Assembly (NCBI GenBank): GCA_005406025.1
Contig: BGZK01000484.1
Span: 248,001 to 312,000, forward strand
DNA: 64,000 bases
Source of the DNA: Eumeta japonica
Lineage: Eukaryota > Arthropoda > Insecta > Lepidoptera > Psychidae
Reading direction: 5' to 3'
Under the pieces are notes generated by a model. The model did no database searches and was not told the DNA's origin. It worked only from the letters and a program-made list of their open reading frames with translations. The stretch's first letter is position 1, and each line of letters opens with the position of its first letter. Below are positions 57,640-64,000 of the stretch, piece after piece. The position numbers and the translations under genes were made by a program.

Positions 57640-58245
57640 AAACACATTATTATTGCTCTCGCTATTTAAACATCTTGCACTAAAACTTACATTTAAGCAG
57701 TCTAGTTCCAATCGGCAACGACTTTTCACACACCAATTCAGCGTTCGGTCAGTCCGATGCGAGCCGAATACCAACAGTAAATTTAACATGCGCGGGAGCA
57801 AACGAGCGTTTTTTTTTCTCAGAACGGGCGCCGCATCCTCGTCCCGACGCGCCGACGCCGATCGGACACCGTTCAGACTAAAAGATGTCCAAGGAGGCGG
57901 ACGATCGTTTGGTTAATGTCGATTTAGTCGCGCTCCGAATTCGAAACCAAAATTAATTCGCCGATTAGCAGTTCGTTTCTCGCGTAGGTGCAGGCGATCG
58001 CGCGATCCGATTCGAATGTGCAACGTTTCCTTTATTTCGTGCGATTCGAGCTTAACTGTACCGCCGCCTGTACACTCGTTATCGTAATGTATTTTGTCGC
58101 TCGGGGTCCGTGCTCGTCTTCCGACAGTCTTCCCAATGATAGAACAAACAGGCGTCGGATAACGAGGTGGGTTCAGTGTGTCCGTACAATCAATCTCTTC
58201 CGGGAAATGCATGAGATTCGTACTATCAAGAATTGTTTATTTCGC
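57640..58245. promoter_or_regulatory. Large CpG-rich island, possible promoter
   Basis: About 600 bp of CpG-rich sequence. On the plus strand GCGTTCGGTCAGTCCG has an initiator-like TCAGT, and a short frame AAAGATGTCCAAGGAGGCG (57882) has good start context but ends after 23 codons. Longer overlapping frames on both strands (57653-58296) have no domains. It could be a TATA-less promoter with 5' UTR, or an enhancer. Confidence 0.3.
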
Positions 58246-58537
58246 TGTATATGTACTTCGAATAATATACTACACTACTGTACTATACTTCGCTAGACAA
58301 TATTGATCTACAATGCGAGAAAATTCTATACGATCATCTCGCCTGCGCACGCGTCGATCATTAGGATCCGTCTGTATAAGAAAGGTATTCGTCATTTCGT
58401 ATCGTCAATTACCGTGGTTCGGCGAATGAGATACTTGCTTCGAAAAGAAAGCGTATTAGGTTGATCACCTTGTCTAAAGTATTTTTGTGATCAACACAAG
58501 TCTATTGTATCGCAGCCATTGTATAAATAAAACAAAT

Positions 58538-58541
<4 letters not shown>

Positions 58542-58586
<45 letters not shown>
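58542..58586. repeat. (TA)n microsatellite
   Basis: About 45 bp of uninterrupted TA dinucleotides. Confidence 0.98.
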
Positions 58587-58593
<7 letters not shown>

Positions 58594-58749
58594 TTTTTTC
58601 CTTTTTTCTGATGAGGTCACAGGACAATGAAAGAATTTCCTTCAGCGACGTCGTAAGAGTCCTTCAGTGAATAATGGAATAATAAATTGAAGAAAACCAT
58701 ACATGAATTAATGAGCTTTCGTTTAAAAACTTTCTAAAGACTTTCATAG

Positions 58750-58995
58750 TGAACACACGGCCGATGGTAATGAGACGGCCGCAGTCGGAGACGCGAGCGC
58801 CGCCGGCGGGGGCGCATTCATCGGTTTTCAACAACGCGATATCGCGTCAGGAGGCTTTCTTTGAAATATTGTAATTTCAAAGGAGCCGTCCCGTTGTTTA
58901 TTATAATTTCAAATGGCGACTCGCAGACGGACGGCCCGCGCACCGCCAGCATTAAATCTGCCGCGGACGAACGGGAAATATAAATGAAAGCTCGC
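58750..58995. promoter_or_regulatory. Putative regulatory island
   Basis: GC-rich (GCGAGCGCCGCCGGCGGGGGCGC), with CGATATCGCG and two TAATTTCAAA words about 50 bp apart; stops in all frames. Confidence 0.3.
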
Positions 58996-59979
58996 ACTTA
59001 GCATAAATGTGTTTCTACTCTTTTTACAGATTAAGAACTTCGTGACAAAATATAATAATTATTGCATCTGTTTGCGATGATAACAGTCAGGTAAAACAAT
59101 TACCGTATTTGTTATATACTTCATTACAAATTTTGCTTTGGAATTACGATTCCCTAACGGAGTATTCAAACAGAGCTCTATTAGGATGTTTGTCCATTCG
59201 TTTTTTAAAGTTTTACGAAGACCATAGAGTAAATAGAGCATACTAGTCCGTTATATAAATATATTATTTGTTACAGATATAGGTAAAAATGTACTACGTA
59301 CTTTTATAAGAGTCACTACACAATTTATAGGCTTTGATGCTTTCCGGTACCGCTGCACTATTAAAAATTACCTACTTAATATTTATCACTATCTAGTTAA
59401 AAAGTGCCACTCTGTCATTTTCTAAGACTTCGATCCCATATATGGAATTGCTGGCTATCTTATATTGCTTGGGACGTGCTTCTGTTTCTAGGTTTATGCG
59501 GAGAAATTAATAAAAATTAAAATATTGACACATCTTTTGCAACTTTCAACATTCGATTTTTAGTATAGAAGTCTTATGAGTCTAGTTTTCCTTATTTCTA
59601 CCTTTGTTTTAAAGTACGTATTTCGTGACCTAAGTACTAAGCTTGAACATAAACAACATTAAGTATAAATATTTTGCACTTTATTAAAATAAATACGCGC
59701 AATGTGGCAATTAAAAAAAAACTGAATTTATAACCTTTCTGTTCTACTATCTGTACAGATAGACTACAGCCACGTGAAACTAATATTTGAAGTAAGATTA
59801 TAATGCTTTCGCAGTTATAAGTGAGTTAAAAAATTTGATTTATATAAGATATTGAGATAAAATGATCTGCCATGTTCGATTGAGCGTTCTCAGGTGAATA
59901 TTGCGTCGACATCTCTAAAATGGAGGTGGCGTGTGTTCGAGACTAAAGATTATTAGTCGTTTTCTATACCGTTCCAACA
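58996..59979. other. AT-rich DNA, no gene seen
   Basis: No supported feature. Confidence 0.5.
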
Positions 59980-60425
59980 TCGATACAGAGGCGTTTCTTG
60001 CACGGAATTGCGTTTCGTGCACCATGAAAATGATGTACAACGACGGGCGCGAGGGGGCGCCCGGGAGCTTTCCACTCAAACCAGACCGTTGAATTGGCCG
60101 CGCTTCCGTATAAGAGCGCCGATGAGCCGCGTGCCGTTGTGGCGTCGACAAAAAGCCGATTCCCGACGTCGATAGCAATCATCGATGCCTATATCGGGCC
60201 CATCGCCGGCCCCGCGATCGGATATGACCGACGGCGTGATCCACGCGCGCCGACGCGAGATGTCGCCGCTACCTTTCGAGTTGGTGGTATGCCCGTTATG
60301 GAATATTATGGGCCCGTTAAAAAAAAAACGATTACGCAAAAACAATTGTTAAACAATGTCGTTTTCACAGTTCTATTACACTATTAGTTATGACACCACT
60401 AGAGGGCGTGTGCTCCCACATCCTT
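59980..60425. promoter_or_regulatory. GC-rich island with two CTCF-like motifs
   Basis: CpG-rich block of about 440 bp. GCGCGAGGGGGCGC at 60047-60060 and CCACTAGAGGGCG at 60396-60408 match the CTCF core CCASYAGRKGGCRC (the second at every core position), in the same orientation about 350 bp apart. Several frames are open on both strands, up to 97 codons, but none has splice sites or a known domain; low stop density is expected at this GC content. Insulator or promoter-proximal element is inferred. Confidence 0.4.
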
Positions 60426-60599
60426 TTTATTTCGGACTGGCCGTTACCGCGATCGCTTTGCTAGGCTACTAAGTAAATAAAAACTTTTCCTAAGGGGCGG
60501 GTTAAAATTACATCTTTGTGGGCGAAATCGCGAGCTTACGCATGCGCAATAGATAAATCGAAAAATAAGTTACTAAATGTAGGTTACGTGATCGTTCTA

Positions 60600-60682
60600 A
60601 AAGCATTTTTTTAAATTATTGACAAAATTATTAACAAAAACGCCAAAAACGCCAAAATTATTAACAAAAACGCCATATTTGC
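60600..60682. repeat. Short imperfect tandem repeat
   Basis: AAAATTATTAACAAAAACGCC occurs twice around an extra AAAAACGCC. Confidence 0.8.
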
Positions 60683-61180
60683 CATTTGGCATGTGTAGTG
60701 GCGAACTTGCACCTATACTGCTAAACCGCTTTTCCCGTCTCATTACGCTTAATACTATGAAGTCGTTGCCGGCATCTAGTTCGTGAAGTGTTGCCCTAAT
60801 TGTAGCAATTTGTGTCATGTAACTTGAAACATAAATTAGATACAGAGCGGAAGATATACCGAGCGAACATAGTGCGAGGATGTTGGTATGTATATCATAC
60901 TGAATTGTTGTAAGTATGAAGTATTAATTTCAAAATACATTTAGAGTTCTGAAAATTCTTATACATATAAAAGTGTTGTTGTTATACACATTTTTTTGTT
61001 TAATTTCTCCGATTTTATTGTTTTGCATACTTTCAATATGAAAAATTTGTGAGAAAAAAAATTAAAGAGAAACTTGTGTGTAAGGCCAGTATAACACCTA
61101 CATAGCCACATAAATATCCAATGGAGGTGATACTTCAACAAACTTTTTTGTTTATATTTGCACTAAAAATATTAGACTCT

Positions 61181-61183
<3 letters not shown>

Positions 61184-61222
<39 letters not shown>
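61184..61222. repeat. (TA)n microsatellite
   Basis: About 38 bp of TA dinucleotides. Confidence 0.97.
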
Positions 61223-61226
<4 letters not shown>

Positions 61227-61559
61227 AAGAAAATGAGCAAACTGTAGGACCAGCTTGTCTATACATTAAATATATTTACCAAAACCTGATCGGGAGCAAT
61301 TTAAGAAGAGCAGTAATGGAATATAAAAGTCAATTTTTAATATTTTTGTTTGTATTTTTGTGTTTAAAAACGTCAATCTTTAAAACAACGGAAAAAAATT
61401 ATAATATCAATTATCCCAAATTGATATTTAATTTTTGTTTTTGACAAACCGAAAGAAATCTTCTGCTTTTCAACTGTTTGTGCTGTGACTAAAATTCATC
61501 GACATCAAACGTGTCGTTGAATGTTTTCTTTTTTTGGGGCAACCTATATTTACACATCG

Positions 61560-61800
61560 CTCGCAGCCCGACATGTTTTGATCAAACATAATACGGCTAC
61601 GATACGACGAGTCGATTGCGACGTCATTAAAAGCCATAAAACGTAATCAAAACCGGTAGTCGTGTATCGGCGAACGCGGGCGTACATGGGCAGCGTTTTA
61701 CACCTGGGGTCGGGTTTAAATCCAGCTGCGTCTGCCGGCCCGAGGGCTGATGGCTGCCCGCCGCTCCGAAGCCGTATCGAGTCCGAAATTTGACCGCAAT
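61560..61800. promoter_or_regulatory. Putative regulatory island
   Basis: Contains GACGTCATTAAAAGCCATAA followed by AACGTAATC, i.e. a TTTTATGGC-type posterior-Hox/caudal word on the minus strand, and a GC-rich right half (CCGGCCCGAGGGCTGATGGC). Stops in all frames. Confidence 0.32.
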
Positions 61801-64000
61801 TAAATAAATCAGTGATTTATTTTTATTTAAATCAAATTAAACTACTCTAAGCCGTCAGTCCAGGTGCACTGTTCTCCAAAATCGATGAGATAAAAAAAGT
61901 GCATGAACAATTCCTATCAGTTCATTCCAACAGAAATAGATTATCTGCAAAAATAGCAAATGCTGCTGACTTCACTCTTGATGCAATATAACGTCCCAGT
62001 GTGTTCATCATAAGTATTTGAAAATTTATTGCATTTGATTCGTATAATCATATAATTCGACTTTTTGATGTAGTATATTCATGATATTTTTGTAGACAAG
62101 ATATTACATGATTAATATTTTTCTAATTTCATATAATAATGTTGAATACCTCAGATAAAGTCCTGTGCCATACACACCCATTAATAGGCGGCGTTCTGCT
62201 CCGGGACTTTGACCGAAGCCCACTTAATCTTTGACTGCTTGACTTAAAACCGGGATTTAAACAGAAAGGGCTGTGGATTATTTCTCAATTAATAAGTATT
62301 TTAAAGTATAAAAATTTTACAAATAGAAATGATTTATTTAGGGACCGACTACTTCAGCTGTCGCTCTAAAACTATTTTTGACCGTTAGATAATGTATCCG
62401 AAATCATAATTTCTGCTACATTTTTCCACACGTTGTACACCTACCACTTTTTAATGGAAACTGAAGTTGTACGATTTTCGCCGATATCGTTTTTAAAAAG
62501 TGTGCAAAATTATTTGACGTTTCGAATATTTTTTCGTTTCCTGCGGACCAACGCGGAAGGTTTGAGCTCAGAGTCTTTCATTCGAAAATAAAAGGTTTGT
62601 AGGAAGGTACGTGCCAGCTGTAAGCTGAGTAAAAATACTTGACGTAGAAGCCAGGAAATATTAAAAAAAATAAAAATCACTATAAACGCACAAAAATTAC
62701 AGCAGTCCGGACTACTGCTACTAAAACGTGGCCTGTTCAAAGGACACGTGGATACATGTTTGTATGGCATCCTGTTATTTTTTAAATAAAAAACGTGAAA
62801 ATTGGTATTAAGCCTTTTCGTTAAAAATTAGGGATGACGCTTTTCGTATCAATTTAAGTACCTCAACGCTTAAAGTGTAAAATTCAAGCATAATTTTGTA
62901 TGCGATATGTAATATATACATAATTAGAAACTTGTTTTCAAACTATTATTTAGATATCTTTAGTGTGTAAATTAAGTCTTAGGGGATTAAATTAGATTTG
63001 GATGAATGAATGAGAACATTTTAATTTTGAGTTGTCTTTGTTCAATATTGTTGTGAATAATCTTATCATTTGAAATTTAAAATGGATTTATTAAAATTAG
63101 GATTCATTGAAGTACTATATTTTTGAAAAAAAATGCTCCATATTTCAGAAGGCGGTATTCGTACAACCATCAAAATAAAATATTTTTATTAGAAAACTAA
63201 TGCGAAAGAAATTATTACTTTTACGATATATTTGGATAAGAATTGGAATTTTTACTAGATGCTTTTATAAAAAAATATTATTGCAGAAAATAACATTTCA
63301 GTATTTGTGTAGGTACGCCTACGTAATTAATAAAATAAATACGAATGAATTAAATATAAATCGCATATACAATTCATTAATAGTTTCATGCTGCAATCAC
63401 TAGAATATGCTTAAAAAAATGCTATGCAAATTAAAGCTGCTCATATTTAATTTCTTTGTGTGCAAAAAAAAAAACATTAATTACTTCAGACGTCTTACCA
63501 CGGACACAATAATTAATGACATCACGCTCAATTTATTTTTGCTTAGAAATTTCCACAAAAATTTACATAAATTCACAATGAGAAAACATTTAGCGAATTA
63601 TTTGCATACGTATATCCGCTTCGCATCGCGGTTTTCTTTAACGTTTAACTAACCGTAAATACGTCTTTAATCACCGGTTTATTAGGGCGCGAATTAGGCA
63701 AATTAAGATCTTTATCGTGGCACACCTACGCTTAAATCGAACATTAAGTGTTAATGCAATTAAGGTGTACAAGTACACTGTTAATTTCATTGTCTAGCAC
63801 ACGTTAGGCCTAGTTCTCACATAGCGGGCGAAACTTGGACCCAATTAAGATATACCTAGCAGAAACATCGCATTTTCTTTATGGAGTCTTTACTTGAAAA
63901 TTATTCGACTTAATTTAATTTCAATACATCTGTAATAATTATATGTTTTTTTTAGAAGCGTTAAGGATAATCCTTAAAACGTTGTAGTTTTATATTGTAG
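61801..64000. other. AT-rich DNA to the window end, no gene seen
   Basis: 62175-62275 is slightly GC-richer. Open frames at 62510-62770 and 63200-63652 have AT-rich codons and no splice or promoter support. Confidence 0.5.

Noticed and set aside
60094..60387. 97-codon plus-strand frame and 72-89-codon minus-strand frames in a GC-rich island
   Set aside because: Open frames on both strands are expected where GC is high; none has splice sites or a known domain, so I prefer a regulatory element.
1..64000. tRNA, rRNA, snRNA genes and known insect microRNAs
   Set aside because: I looked for tRNA B-box words (GGTTCGAATCC type) and for well-known insect miRNA sequences on both strands and saw none. 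A tool such as tRNAscan-SE or Infernal would be decisive.
1..64000. CRISPR arrays, operons or other prokaryotic systems
   Set aside because: The tandem arrays lack spacers of unique sequence between identical short repeats; introns, LINE remnants and base composition show animal nuclear DNA.

Overview
This is a 64 kb piece of AT-rich eukaryotic nuclear DNA, most likely from a moth or butterfly. The evidence for Lepidoptera is a set of interspersed repeats I recognise by motif: an RTE-like non-LTR retrotransposon with an endonuclease and a GVRQGCV/YADD reverse transcriptase on the minus strand (21.4-24.5 kb), the 'AAGCCGGCAACGCA ... GTGTCCATG' LINE tail at 20.6-20.97 kb, the 'TGCCTCGGAGA' tail at 45.2 kb, and TGTC/CCGT-microsatellite repeats at 19.3 and 27.5 kb. 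The order-level call is from memory of repeat motifs, not a search. There are no operons and no bacterial features. Most of the window is intron or intergenic DNA.

Genes. The best-supported gene is on the plus strand: coding exon 1 at 9827-9969 and coding exon 2 at 26156-26339, joined across a 16.2 kb intron with a GTGAGT donor and a TTTCAG acceptor. It gives one intact 108-residue protein with two membrane segments and a basic loop; I do not recognise its family. Two possible terminal coding exons lie on the minus strand, at 7333-7552 (outside the small gene) and 19995-20178 (inside its intron). A TATA-containing GC-rich promoter and apparently non-coding first exon with a 5' splice site lie at 34.56-34.75 kb on the plus strand; the rest of that gene would lie in or beyond the right half. 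A possible non-coding minus-strand exon ends at 42995.

Layout. 0-9.8 kb: AT-rich DNA with a 312 bp MITE (99 bp inverted repeats), a GC-rich island with a CTCF-like motif, twin palindromes and a terminal exon. 9.8-26.3 kb: the intron of the small gene, with a 70 bp tandem array that repeatedly contains the CRE sequence TGACGTCA, several degenerate repeats and the dead RTE element. 26.3-34.5 kb: 3' UTR, then degenerate satellite and foldback elements. 34.5-64 kb: a gene-poor stretch punctuated by about a dozen islands that are richer in GC and CpG than their surroundings, not convincingly coding, and suggestive of cis-regulatory elements around a developmental gene. One of them (60.0-60.4 kb) has two CTCF-like motifs. 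A broken coding remnant of unknown origin sits at 56.98-57.64 kb.

Caution: no conservation, RNA or database data were available. Regulatory-island calls rest on base composition and motifs only, and all coordinates were counted by hand.
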